Shown here: positions 22,045-32,693 of the stretch, in pieces
Numbering within the stretch: the stretch's first letter is position 1
How the letters are laid out: each line of letters begins with the position of its first letter
Source of the DNA: Diplonema papillatum
Taxonomy: Eukaryota; Euglenozoa; Diplonemea; Diplonemida; Diplonemidae
Assembly (NCBI GenBank): GCA_030068145.1
Contig: JAPJBO010000568.1
Span: 85,487 to 149,486, forward strand
Direction: 5' to 3'
DNA: 64,000 nt
Translations under genes and position numbers: made by a program
Notes under the pieces: generated by a model
What the model was told of the DNA's origin: nothing
The model's database searches: none
The model's input: only the letters and a program-made list of their open reading frames with translations

Positions 22045-22579
22045 GGGGTAGTTTTGGGTTTGTGTTTTGGTCGTTTACGTGCTGTTTCGGTGCCGTCTTC
22101 GCCGGTTTTCGGGGCTCGGACGGAGCTGACACACCACCGCAACTGTGTCCAAAGAACCCGTGGCTTGTATCACATGGGGACGCGCGTCAACAACAGGCAG
22201 AAGCTTAACAGACAGTCTCGTCAGTTGGCCACTCTTGGCCAGTGTGGGTCACTCAACTTAACAGCTCTCCCTTCAATCAATCAGGATCCTTGGCCCTGGC
22301 CTGGTAATGAGGCACAGTGGTAGCCAACCCCGAAGCTGAATCCAATTGAACTGCAGCAAAGCCAGTCTCCAGTGTGCAGACGCTTCTTCTGGCTTACAGC
22401 GAGCACAGGCTGGGCCTCAGCAGCTGAGCGCCTTCAGAGCACCGTTATAAACACCACCCCCTATCTTTGCTTTACACATCGTTTTTTGAAGATTATTTCC
22501 CCCCCCCCCCCCCCCCCGGCCGATCTCGGTTTGCAGATTTAGACCGACGGTCTAAATCTGCATCGTTACTATTCCCCTG
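22045..22579. mobile_element. Decayed hAT-like MITE related to 30827-31677
   Basis: This shares several blocks with the intact element at 30827-31677, including GTTTCGGTGCCGT, an AGGCACAGTGGTAG-like block and the subterminal hairpin GCAGATTTAGACC/GGTCTAAATCTGC. The right end is CAGGGGAATAGTAACG on the reverse strand. The left terminus is not recognisable, so the start is approximate. A 19-C run lies within it. Confidence 0.7.
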
Positions 22580-22782
22580 AACAAACTTTCTGCAAGGATT
22601 ACGCAGACACTTGTCCATGGTGACGAGGCCGGCAAGTGACAGAAGCTAAAGAGAAGTGAGACCTGAAGAAGAACGCTACATGAGGCTGAAAGATATCAAA
22701 GTAATCCTTGGCCAACACAGGCGTCCTTCTTCACCTCTGGCGAACCGGCAGCAAACGGTTCATACGTGATTTGTGGTTTGCC

Positions 22783-25631
22783 CTATGGAAGATGAGTTGG
22801 ACGGACACCGGTTATTAAACTCTGGCCAAAATTCCCAAGGTTTGACGGATCCAAGTACACGAACACACCCTTGTGCGTCAGACGAACCGTGTTGTTCAGG
22901 CCAGTTTGTGTGACGAAGAACCTTTTGCCCAGTCCGCCGGTAGCATCGTGGGGCTCGCACTTTGTTCGGTCCGTACCGTGCGAGCCACCCACCGTTGATT
23001 TTGCTCAAAGCGGAGGGTGCAGCGCTACTCTTCACAACTCAAAACATCCTGATGCGTGAGGCCAGCAGACATGCGACTCCTTCCTCGAGTGCCTGGTGAA
23101 AATAAAAACGCTAGGAAACGAAACGCACGAGCATTTTTGATTGTTGAACGCCGACGCGGGGCTGAATCGCTACTGGATAGGGATAGCGCTTGCCTTCCAC
23201 AGAAAAGCGGGGAAGCTCGCTAGAGAGCTAAATTTGAGTTTCAAATATATCACTCTCGCCATAAAGTGCGGTGAAAAATGCGAACGGTCCAACATATTTC
23301 CATTTACGGTCTGCAGGTTCGCAGGTGGACAGTTGGGCCTCATGCACGTTTCGAAGAGGAAGGTATATCACCTGTCACAGCTTTTGCATCGAGGGTGCAG
23401 GCATTTAGGCATTTTGGAGGCCAAAAATTGCGGAGCTAAAGCACGTATTGGAACCTTTAACCGACACTCCAGATAGCCAGGTATGAGCTTCAGATGCAAC
23501 AACCTCATAACACACCTGTGGGGCGACCGCAAGCCGACGGGCTAATGCGCCAACTAATTTCTGTTTTTGAGTGATCGGCCACGCAGGCAGGGGTGTGCTC
23601 GTTTCCGATGTGAAGACTAACTACGGCTGTAGGCTATGAGAGGTCTGTCATCAGCGAGTGCACGCTGGACTGCAGCAGAGGGCTGCCGGCAGTCTTGGAT
23701 GGGTTGCTTTTGATGATTGCTCATCTTGCATGAGTGAAGTAACCTATGTGTGAGAGTGGGCTTGAACACTGGAGACAACGAAAGGGTCGTGCTCAAAGCC
23801 ACGGATCGAGTTGGGAATACTCCAGTCATAGCATACCAGTGAGCATCGAGTGCATGACGGTCGGTCGCGAGACGTTGCGCTGCAGGGATCGGATTTGCGT
23901 TTCGTTGAGCTGCCCCGGGCCGCCTTGACCTGGAGGAGGGCCTAACGGCAAAGACGGGTGGATAGACGAGGGTAGCTGTTGCATGGAGGCAGAGGATGGG
24001 GCTGGCCGGGACGACGCAAAGCTGTTCACCAACGCCGCCGCCGCGGCGTCGACGGCTTGTCTCTTGTCGCCCAGCTCATCTCCCGCTGCAGCCGCAGCGG
24101 TTCCTGCTGCATCGTCGTCGCGGGTAGTAGCCGCCTTCTCTGCTGCTCTTTCGAGCTTTTCTTTCGTCTTCCAGTCGAGCGACGGTATGTTCAGTGTAGC
24201 CGGGCCTCCAGACAGTGACCGTGCTTGCGCATCCTGCACTGCAGCTGTAGCGCCGGAGAGTCTATTCTGCAGCTTCATTGGTGCCATGAACCCGCCGAGA
24301 GAAGCTGCATGGTCACTACCAGCCGCGTCCTTCTCTGCAGTGAGAGGGATAGCGGCGGGTTTGTCGGGCTGTTCGTTGGGGCTCCTCTTCTCACCAAGGA
24401 TCTCCGCTGATATCTCGTCAAGGATGCCGAGATCTTCCTTGGCGGTGGCTTGTGCGAGCTGCATCTGGAAGAAGCCGTGCATCTCGTGTGTCGGGCTCAG
24501 GAAAGCCAGCTCGCGGAAGTTCTGCTGGGCCAGCGAAGCGAGAAACGCGTCGCGCTCCGCTCGCGGCTTGTCGGCCACATCGGCTACCAGCTTTTCGAGC
24601 GCTGTCAGCTGCTGGACGATTTCACTGTTCGCCTCTGGAGGGGGCATCATCGCCGGCGGTAGGCCTAAAGAGGGCGGCATGGGTGCCTGCAATGGGGGGG
24701 TCCCCAGAGGAGGCGTCGAGTCGATCGGAGAGTGCCGAGAGCCTGGGTCTGCATTGCCGCCGGACACCGGGACGTTGACAGCTGGACTTGCGCTGCTGGG
24801 CAACGCGGAGCCGTCGGCCTGCGTTACACTGCTGAGGCCTGGCGGGGCAGGTAGTTGCTGGGGTGTCGCATCAGGGGGAAGGGGAAGGGGGAGCATGTCA
24901 CCGGAGAGGTCCAGTGGCAGGCCAGGGAGGTTGGGAGGTACAGGCGAAGCCAGGGGAGGCGGCATCTGGAAACCAGGCGGCATGGGCCCTGGGGGTAGCG
25001 GAGGCGGCATGCCCGGAAAGTCGAGCATTCCGGGCAGCGACAGCGGCTGTTGCTGGGGGTGCATGTGGGCTGCCGCCGCAGCCGCCGCTGCCGCGATTGC
25101 CTGCATTTTACGCATCCGCTCAGCCTGTGGCTCTGGCGGAGGCCCGCCGCTGACGGCTGAGACGGCTGTGAACCGGAGGTCCTCGCCCCGGCCGGTCACT
25201 GCCGTCACCTGCTTGCCAAACTCTTTGCTGTTCGCGACAGCGACCCCGTTTACCTCCACGATTTTGACGTCGCTCGGCAGGCACGCCCGTTCCGCTGGTG
25301 ACCCGGCGAGCACCTGGTTCACAACGCAGCCGCCAGAGCTAAGGTACAGGCCAAGGCTCTCTTCCGGCTTGCGAGTGACGACGTACACCTCCTTCACGAC
25401 TTGCTTCTCTTCAGCTTGTTTGACTTTGCTCAGCATACTCTTCACATCGACCTTCCCCGAAGATGCCGCATCCACCTTGCCGCTTTGATCACCGTTCACT
25501 GGCGAAGACGAGCTGCCCCCCGCCGTGCTACCGCCTGCAACCGTCTCTCGATCCGCCTTCTGCGCCAGTTCCAAACGCGAGTGTCTCACTTTATTAAGGA
25601 GACTCGCGATTGACCTCTTGTTGGCACTCAT
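22783..25631 (-). CDS. PDZ-domain, proline-rich protein, 2 exons
   Basis: I chose the ATG at 25631 (MSANKRSIASLLNKV) over an upstream in-frame GTG. Exon 1 is 25631-23837, ending at a GTATGC donor; exon 2 is 23003-22783. The phase matches (split Ala codon), giving 671 residues. A basic helical N-terminus precedes one PDZ domain (about 80-160). Its carboxylate-binding loop looks like ESLGLYLSSGG, followed by VNQVLAGSPAERACL and VNGVAVANSKEF. An Ala9 run and a long Pro/Met/Gly-rich linker follow (about 190-340), then helical segments with an SLDWKTKEKLERA stretch. Exon 2 adds a short globular-looking tail (TVRLTHKGVFVYLD). PDZ domains usually bind C-terminal peptides, suggesting a scaffold. Reading through the donor instead would end the protein four codons after the donor. 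Confidence 0.82.
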
Positions 25632-26645
25632 CTTGCCCACCGCACCTCCGCGGCACCCCCTTTTCTACCAAGACCCGCCCCTCCCTCCACCCCCCCGCCT
25701 TTTTCGAGTGGAAGAGGTTCGCTTGAGTTTTGGTGGCACAATGCTTCCGGAGAGCAAGATGACTTTTGGCAATCCGTTCTTGGAGCCATTCAGGAAACTT
25801 GGGGGTTACTCGACAATGCCTTCGATTCGCAGATCACATGAGTGAACCCGCCTTTTTGCTGGCCATCTTTTCCTTGACCCCTAAATAGTGCCGCCTTCTG
25901 CCACACCGCATGTGCAGGAATAGACGGAATGTCGGTCAACAACCGCTAGCAAAGCTGACCTGCTATAGAACACGTTTCGTGTCTCGGTGCCGAGAGATTG
26001 GGAGCACGAAGAACGAACGAAGCGACAGGAAAAATCTTGCCGTGTGCGTATCTGCATTCTAAGGCGAGGCTAAAGAGGAATCTAACATCTAAGAGTGAAT
26101 GGGGGAGGTCCAAACGACGAAGAACTGAACGTGCTTTGGAGCAACAGGTATCCCCAAGGATATCAACAGGTACGCTTGAAAAGGATGGTGTTCCATTTTG
26201 TGTTTCCGGCGATACTTGCTCTATTTTCGTCCTGACGGAATGCATGTACGACGCTACCAGATGACCTCGGAACTGCTGTTGCAGGCATTTTCCGGGACTT
26301 CTTGTTGGAGTTGAGATTCCGGGATTGTGTTTCCGGCGTACAGATTGGTGTCTTTCGACGTTCTGTGCTTCTGAGGTTCAGCTTTGTGTGTCGTGTGTCA
26401 GTGGGAGGGGAATGGGGGGGGGGAGCTCGGGTGCCCTCTCTGCTGCCTTACCACTAGGCTCCTGACAGCGCACACTTCAGGACTGCGGCGTTGCCTGCTG
26501 AGAAGTCGTCCAGGATTTGCCAGTACGTCGCATCACGGCCCGTAGATTGTCACTAGACCTCCTTCCGGTCCACAACTCCGTATGGTGGTCGTTAGCTTTT
26601 CCTCGGATAATCCGCCACTGGGGGGGGTTTTTTGGGAGGGGGGTC

Positions 26646-26935
26646 CAGGGCATTAGCTTGGTCTCCGGCCCATTTTCCTTGCGTCCTCACTCAGGAACGA
26701 CGTATCTTCACGACAATGCTGGGCCCTGAGTGCCTCGGATTGCGCATTGGCCTGGGTAATGTGCTGTGCCTTTTTTTTAGACTGTTTCTTGTAGTAAGCA
26801 GTCGGTTTTTTGAAGTCTCCGTTTGACTTGTGAGGCGAGGGGGGGAAGGGGCGTTTTTTTCTTCTTATTTTTTCCCGCCGGCTTTTCCAAATTTGGACTG
26901 ACAGTCCAAATGTGGATATAGAAGCTAATTCTCTG
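26646..26935. mobile_element. hAT-like MITE, 290 bp, with target duplication
   Basis: Ends are CAGGGCATTAGCTT (left) and CAGAGAATTAGCTT (right, reverse strand). Flanks are GGGGGGTC and GGGGAGTC, an 8-bp target duplication with one mismatch. A subterminal hairpin TTTGGACTGACAGTCCAAA lies near the right end. There is no coding capacity. CAGGG termini with 8-bp duplications are typical of the hAT superfamily. Confidence 0.85.
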
Positions 26936-27029
26936 GGGGAGTCGCGGAAACACTGATCACCACCGGTATCAGGGGTAAATTTGATGACGGAGAGCCACAC
27001 AGACTTCCACACTTGCTTCTCGCCGTAGG

Positions 27030-30000
27030 TCAAGGCGCAAAGACGGCAGAGTGCCGGCGGGCCCGTAAGCCGCGGACGGGCGAGCTTCCTCGGTGGGAGG
27101 ACCGCAGTCGCCGAGAAGAAGCCGAAGACGTCGAATTTCGCCGGAACCGGGGCGGCGGGAGAGCCGACGCCTCGTGTTGCTGACCACTGAATGGGTGAAT
27201 AGCCAGCGAGAGGACGATTTGGCTGCGGTCGGAGCCCACGGACTTGAACTTCCACGTGCGTGACATACTGTTCGTTGCCGCGGGATCGTCCACTACTGAT
27301 GTTTGCATCAATCGCCTTTTGTCGACCGCGATTCGGGTACCGTAGGTCCGCGGTCCTGGTGTGGAACTGCTCAGGATGCCATTGTAATCGGTCATTGAGC
27401 CCGTTGCAGAAAGCCATAGGTGCAAGGCAGTTGGGTCCTTTTGCGACCCAATCAACCGGTAGCCGACGCCTTCCTCAACGTCTGACGGTCCGTTAAACTG
27501 AGCGTCTTCCGGTGCTCCTTTACATTGCGCTGTGAGTGCAATCTGTTGTTCTTTTTCTGCGACAAGCTGCTGCCAGATACTTAATTCTTTCTGCCATTCT
27601 TCTTCTTTCCGGGAAATCTCTATCTTGCTCTGCAGGCGGATGGCCTCCATGTCCCGCAGGACCTGATCGCAGAAAGCCGCTATCTGCGCGTCGTGCTCGA
27701 TCTCTTGCTGCTTCAAGCGAGACGACGCTTCCTTTCTTTCCGCCGCCAATCGTTTGTTGTACACGGAAACTGTGTTGGTTTTGAGGTTGGGACAGGGTCA
27801 TTTCCACTATATTGTTTGTTGGTTTTGAGGTTGGGACAGGGTCATTTCCATTATAACATGCAGGGTCAAAACCTTGTGTCTTTTTGAAAATGGCAAAAAA
27901 AAAATTTCCGGAAAAAAAATGGGGTTTTTGAATTTTAAAATTTTGGAACAAACTCTGCAGTAATTTTTGAGGAAGTTGAGTAAATTTTTTTTTTTCCAAC
28001 ATTTTTTTTTGGGGTCCATCGGCTCCGCGGGAGCGTTTTAAAAAGACACAAGGTTCTGACCCTGCATGATAAACAACACCGTTGCTGCATGGATTGTTGT
28101 TCATCCTTGTACATCATACACTGCACTCCGATTGCAGCCAGTTTTCTTTTTCAGAACAGCCCGCTGTCTTTGGTGAGTCATGTAGGGGGGGTTCGGGAGG
28201 CATCGCCCCTCGCACGGTGGACCGGTCGATTACTATGGCTGAGCTGGCTCCTCCGCGAGCGTTTGCTTATCAGCAGGACGAAGTACGTCAGGAACTCCTT
28301 CGCTCCTTCGCATAGCAGAAGGTTGGCGATATCTGGGGGGAAGCGGGGATACCTTTTTGCCTTGGCCCGAGAGTGTGTGTGTGGCGAAAACGACAGTGAG
28401 GGTTTGGAGGACGCGGCGTGGACAAACACGCAGTCTTTTCCCCTCCGAGGTTTAATTGTCGAAAACGAATCCCCGTGTGCAGCGGGCGGTGCCCACGGCA
28501 CACGACACCAAGCATCAAGCTCGTGTAACAGCCAGCACACATTGCCTCGATAGAGGCACCGTCTGGTTCGCTCAAGGAGGACCATTGCTGGGTGAAGGAA
28601 CCGAAGACTGATGAAGATGCCGTAATTCGGGTGCTCTGTATAGGCCCTCTTCAGGGTTCTGGGTATGCATGGCTGGCCAGTGCGCCAAAGTCGAACTTCG
28701 ATCGGACAGCTGTGCACTAGCTGTTGAAGATACCAACATCTTCATCGTAGCCGCCGCCTGTTTAGCCCGTCCCGGATTTCCTTGTTCTTCAGCAGAAAGC
28801 CGTTGGCTGAAGCGGAAGGCAGCAGGACGGCCCCGCAGAAAATAAGAGAGCTAAAAAGAAGAAGCTGGTGCCATATCGAAGACACGACAAGCAAGCCGGA
28901 AGCAGCGCAGCGTCGAACTGAAAGCCCGCGCAACTAAAAGCAGTCCGAATGCCAACCCCGGCGTTGAGCGAAATACTCGCAAAGCAGCCGCAAAAGCTGA
29001 CCGGGTTGCACAAGACGTGCCTCGGCTAACCTTTCTTTTTTCCGTTCGTTCGCCATTTCTCAGAAATTCTATTTTATTTCTCGGCCTTTCAATTGGTAGT
29101 CATGCCTAAAATTACGGTGTTCTTCTCGGGAGCGACGGGGTAATAACCTTTGTACAAGTGTTAGTTCTCGTCGGAATAGTATTAATCTTCTAAGATCTTC
29201 GATCTTATACGACAAAAAAAACTTTTTCCCGGCAGGTGCACTGCAGTGAAACCCCCCCGATTTCCACCGATTTCTAAAATCGGGGGGTTTTTAGCCCCCG
29301 ATTTCCCCCGATGTCGGGGGTTACATGTATGTTATTTATGGGTTTGGGGCTCGGGGCCACCCGAGCGCGAAAAAAAAATTGGGATGGTTGGGGTAGAGCC
29401 GGGTCACTACCACGCGGCAAGGGGTGAGCCAAGGCAGGGGAGGGATAAAGGGGGGAGCCGAGGCAGGGCCAAGGGGCAAAGCCATCGCGAAGGCATGGGC
29501 AGGATGAGTAAAAAGGAGGCGGGGGAAGAGAAGGGAGGAGGGCCAGGGGCGGGAGGGCCAAAGGGTGGTGGGTATTAAATTTGAGATCCGAATTGGACGT
29601 CGACTACGTTGACTAGCAATTCTAATTGAATTTGGAATTCGAAATTGGACGTTGACTACCAATACTAATTAGATTTGGGATTTGGCATCAGACGTTGACA
29701 ACCGATTCTAATCAAATTTGGATTCAATACTAGAAGTTGACTGGCACGGGAATTCTTCGCTGTGCCGTACCGTGCGCTGGGGGGCGCTGCCCCCCAGGCC
29801 CCCCTCTCTTACAAAATAGCTTAACCATTTTGTCTGATTCTTATTACCTACACGAGGTTGGGCTAGGCTGGCACAGTAGTGCTTGCCTCTTGACTACCAA
29901 TTCGAATTGGTGTTGGGTCCGCCACAGGACCCCGAGGGCGAAAAGGACTTTTCTACAGAGGAGGAAAAGCTATATGAATCCCTGGTCGTTTTGCAGGTGG

Positions 30001-30597
30001 AAAAAAATTGCGTAACCCCAACGTCCAAAAAACAGACCCGGGTTGGTAAGGCAGACGTGTCCAAAGAAAAGAGCACTCAAAATGCAAACCTTTCTGCAGA
30101 CGCACCACAAGCTCTTCATGCGGATCCCTCGAGAAATCACGAGAGGCGTTCAAAGTTGTCTCTTGCGACTCGTTTGTGTCGAGACCACGCGCATAAATAT
30201 CATGCTGCTGAAGACGCTTCAACCGCTCTCCCGTTAGAGGTTCTTCTCGCGGACTTTCCGCCGGGCTGACAGCCCTTTCTGCACAGACGACTGCTGCCAG
30301 ACTGATTCGCTTGCGATCGACCACGGCTAGTTCGTCACCGAGCCGTCGCTTGCCGAGTTCCTGCTTCAGAAGGTCCGTCTCCTCTGTTGCGACTTGAACG
30401 GCGGTAGAGAGCGAGTGGTTGTTCTTTGTGGTATACGCTAGCTCTGAAGCGAGGCGGGCATTGTCTTTTTTGTGAAAGTCAATGGCTTGCTCCTTCTGTA
30501 ACAGAGCTTCACGACATTGTCGGACTTCTTCCTGTAGGGCGGATGTCTCCCTTTCAAGCTCGCGAACACGGTCGCGGGCGTGCTTCTGCTCGGACAT
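27030..30597 (-). CDS. Coiled-coil protein, 2 exons modelled
   Basis: The model is exon 1 30597-30090 (donor AAAG/GTTTGC) and exon 2 27769-27030, which keeps frame and gives 415 residues. Exon 1 opens MSEQKHARDRVRELERE with heptad-like hydrophobic spacing, so it is a coiled coil over about 1-85. Exon 2 begins with another coiled coil (NKRLAAERKEASSRL to LVAEKEQQIAL), then a less regular region and an Arg/Ser-rich C-terminus. The frame stays open upstream of the ATG to a possible acceptor at 30675, so a further 5' exon may exist. This could even be the 3' part of the PH/coiled-coil gene to the right, but the one simple join tried is out of phase. No family is recognised; a cytoskeletal or scaffold role is a guess. 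The C-terminal ~80 residues are least certain. Confidence 0.65.
27778..27856. repeat. Two-copy direct repeat in intron
   Basis: The sequence TTGGTTTTGAGGTTGGG then ACAGGGTCATTTCCA occurs twice, about 42 bp apart, immediately upstream (minus strand) of exon 2 of the coiled-coil gene and abutting the MITE at 27861. Confidence 0.8.
27861..28064. mobile_element. Short MITE with ~28-bp terminal inverted repeats
   Basis: The left end starts CAGGGTCAAAACCTTG and the right end, on the reverse strand, starts CAGGGTCAGAACCTTG. The two match at about 26 of 28 positions. CATG abuts both ends, a possible 4-bp target duplication. The interior is A/T-rich with no ORF. It lies in the intron of the coiled-coil gene. 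Confidence 0.8.
29251..29320. repeat. CCCCCGATTT hairpin pair
   Basis: CCCCCCGATTTCCACC is followed by its inverted counterpart AAATCGGGGGG, and CCCCCGATTTCCCCC by TCGGGGG. The sequence can fold into two adjacent stems. No coding or RNA-gene signature accompanies it. Confidence 0.6.
29578..29740. repeat. Degenerate ~55-60-bp tandem repeats
   Basis: Three diverged units share (A/G)TTGGACGT(C/T)GACTAC, AATTCTAATT and AAATTTGG-type blocks. A shorter relative (TTGACTACCAATTCG) recurs near 29890. They are ancient and non-coding. Confidence 0.6.
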
Positions 30598-30826
30598 GAC
30601 GGTTCGCAGCGTATCCTCTGTTTTGCGCAGCTCGTCGCTGACGCAGTCCTCGCGTTCGCCCTGTTGCAGTTGTACTTGTAGAGATTGGCATCGTCAACCT
30701 CGGGACTCAGGTAGCAGGTGGTTTCTGTTTCGACTTTTCCCTTTACCGACCGGACACGCTCGACTTTTCCCCGGGTTTTTGGTTGTTAGGGTAGGCGGGG
30801 GGGTTTTTTTTTCCCGGCGACAACTA

Positions 30827-31677
30827 CAGGGTATTAGTTTGAAGGCTTCCGGGGTTTGCAGATTTAGACTGTTACTATGGGGTGGTTTTGGGCGGTGTTT
30901 CGGTGCCGTTTTCGCCAATGTACGGCATCTTGGGGCGGAGCCGACACATCTCCACAACTTCGTTCGGCAAAAGAGGGGTCTTCTTGGGTCAATTATGGTC
31001 ACCCCGTCAGTTTGGCAACACATTTTGCGGGCGTTTTTTCAACCAGTCTGGATCAAGCTTTTCGGGGGTTTCCGAATGCTTCTGGGTTCCCTGTGGGGTT
31101 GGGTGCCATAATATTATTGGGATGCGATATATTATGGGGACGCGCTCCAAAAACAGTCAAAATCGTAAACAGACAGTCTCGTCAGGCAGCTGAAGGAGTG
31201 GACCTGGGGTCCTATTTTCCTATGATTCCTATGATAATAGGTCCACGGTTTTGGTGTATCTGCACCTGCACCGCCGTGCTTACAACAACATTTCTAGCGT
31301 TATTTTTAGCAACATCGCGCCGAAGGCGCGACGGAAAATTTGGGCAAAAATAATTCCGCCCCCCTTTATCATGTGTGGGCCACTCTTAGCTCGTGTGGGT
31401 TACTCAACTGTCAAACAGGACCTTGGCCCGGTAATGAAGCACAGTGGTAGCTGCAACCTGCCGACCCGAAGCTGAATACAATTGAATGGCAGCGGCTGGG
31501 TCTCAGCAGCGGAGGCTCAGCAGCCTTCCAGCACCTTCAGCACTGCTACAAACACCACCCCCCGCCTATATTTACATCGAACACCGTTTTTTGAACATTT
31601 TTTTTTTTTCCCCCGGCCAAGTCCGGTTTGCAGATTTAGACCGACGGTCTAAATCTGCAACGGAAACTAATCCCCTG
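30827..31677. mobile_element. hAT-like non-autonomous element, 851 bp, perfect 8-bp target duplication
   Basis: The termini are CAGGGTATTAGTTT (left) and CAGGGGATTAGTTTCC (right, reverse strand). The identical octamer GACAACTA flanks both ends (30819-30826 and 31678-31685). A subterminal hairpin GCAGATTTAGACC/GGTCTAAATCTGC lies at the right, with half of it near the left end. No transposase ORF is present. It lies just upstream of the first modelled exon of the coiled-coil gene. Confidence 0.93.
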
Positions 31678-31832
31678 GACAACTAGTGTCAGACTAGCCT
31701 ACCCGAAGGCAGTTGATTTCTTTAGGATAGATTACTCTACCGGCGGAAGTTGTTTGGGTTAGCGTCCTGGTTTGCGGGCGTATGAACTACTTGAACCACA
31801 TGGATTAGCATGCACTGTGTCGCCGCTTAAGG

Positions 31833-32053
31833 TTACTTTATGACGTCGTCACCTGTCATTGCGTCGTCAAGGTCGAGTACTTGTGGCGCCAGGGGCGCTG
31901 GGCTTTCTTGCGGTTCTGGAGATTGCGTGGGGGGGCACAGGTGCGGACAGGCTTGCACGTTTTTCACTTTCGAGGACACTGGAGTGCTTGGGGACGTCGG
32001 ACGTTTCTGGTAGCCGCTTGCTTTAAGGGCCTTCCTCTTTCTTCGTTGCACCC
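31833..32053 (-). CDS. Possible terminal exon, basic then acidic tail (uncertain)
   Basis: This minus-strand frame follows an acceptor-like CAG at about 32054-32056. It encodes QRRKRKALKASGYQ, a Pro/Ser-rich middle and an acidic end DLDDAMTGDDVIK before a stop. Composition looks like a genuine nuclear protein C-terminus, but no upstream exon can be joined in phase. It is adjacent to a MITE and may be chance. Confidence 0.3.
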
Positions 32054-32086
32054 CTGACTCGGGTGTGGTCGCCTTCGCCTTCTTCC

Positions 32087-32528
32087 GCTCGTGGCTCGGG
32101 GTTGCAAACCCCCCCTCGGGCCTCCCTCGGGACTAAAACCGACACCTCGACAAAATAAACGGAAATTATCTTGCCGAATAAATGCATATTATTGTCCCTA
32201 GGGAAATAAATTCGTTTATTTTTCCGACTGAAAATAGCTGGCGGCACAAAATAAGGTCGTAGGCAGAAATCTGTAGGGGAGACCCCTCTGCCGTGCACAT
32301 TTGCTACGCAACGTTCTGCTAGACACCAGCATAACTGCAAAGCAGTATGGTTTTCTTTCCATCCTCGGGAATTTAGTTTTCCCAATAATAAGCATTTATT
32401 CGGCAAGATAATTTTCCGTTTATTTTGCCGAGGTGTCGGGCAAGATAATTTTCCGTTTATTTTGCCGAGGTGTCGGTTTTAGTCCCGAGGGAGGCCCGAG
32501 GGGGGGTTTGCAACCCCGAGCCACGAGC
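32087..32528. mobile_element. Foldback MITE with ~110-bp inverted repeats
   Basis: The left arm starts GCTCGTGGCTCGGGG and the right arm ends with its inverse. The arms also share GGACTAAAACCGACAC and AAATAAACGGAAA blocks over roughly 110 bp. The right arm has an internal duplication of the GCAAGATAATTTTCCG unit. A further partial copy of the arm continues in direct orientation at 32525-32590. There is no ORF. Confidence 0.85.
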
Positions 32529-32606
32529 GAGGGACTAAAACCGACACCGAGGCAAAATTGGCGGAAATTATTGCCGAATAAATGATAATTATTCACCGAG
32601 AGAAAA

Positions 32607-32693
32607 GTCGTTTTCTTGCACGAGGTTTTCCAGATTGCCACGAGAGCCCGCAGGGCTCGAGTGGCTATCTAGAACCGGGTGCAAGAAAACGAC
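32607..32693. repeat. Hairpin with 16-bp stem
   Basis: GTCGTTTTCTTGCAC and its inverse GTGCAAGAAAACGAC bound an 87-bp segment that also carries inner GAGCCCGCAGGGCTC. This is possibly a very small MITE next to the 32087 element. Confidence 0.7.

Larger units (their letters stand above)
20199..22782. other. Spacer between zinc-knuckle and PDZ genes
   Basis: This contains two decayed hAT-like elements, listed separately, and a 19-C homopolymer at 22499-22517. In 21113-22044 I see only short ORFs with no family signature. An inverted-repeat-like AAACGGAAACG motif near 21860-21930 is too short to classify. Confidence 0.45.
28065..29950. other. Intronic stretch with hairpins, no gene recognised
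   Basis: This is the remainder of the modelled 2.3-kb intron of the coiled-coil gene. It has a GC hairpin and degenerate repeats, listed separately. Minus-strand ORFs near 28.2-29.0 kb have no recognisable domains. Confidence 0.4.

Noticed and set aside
23983..25488. 501-codon plus-strand ORF
   Set aside because: It is antisense to the PDZ gene, whose minus frame has a recognisable domain. Its Gly/Ser/Cys-rich composition is a shadow of Pro/Ala codons.
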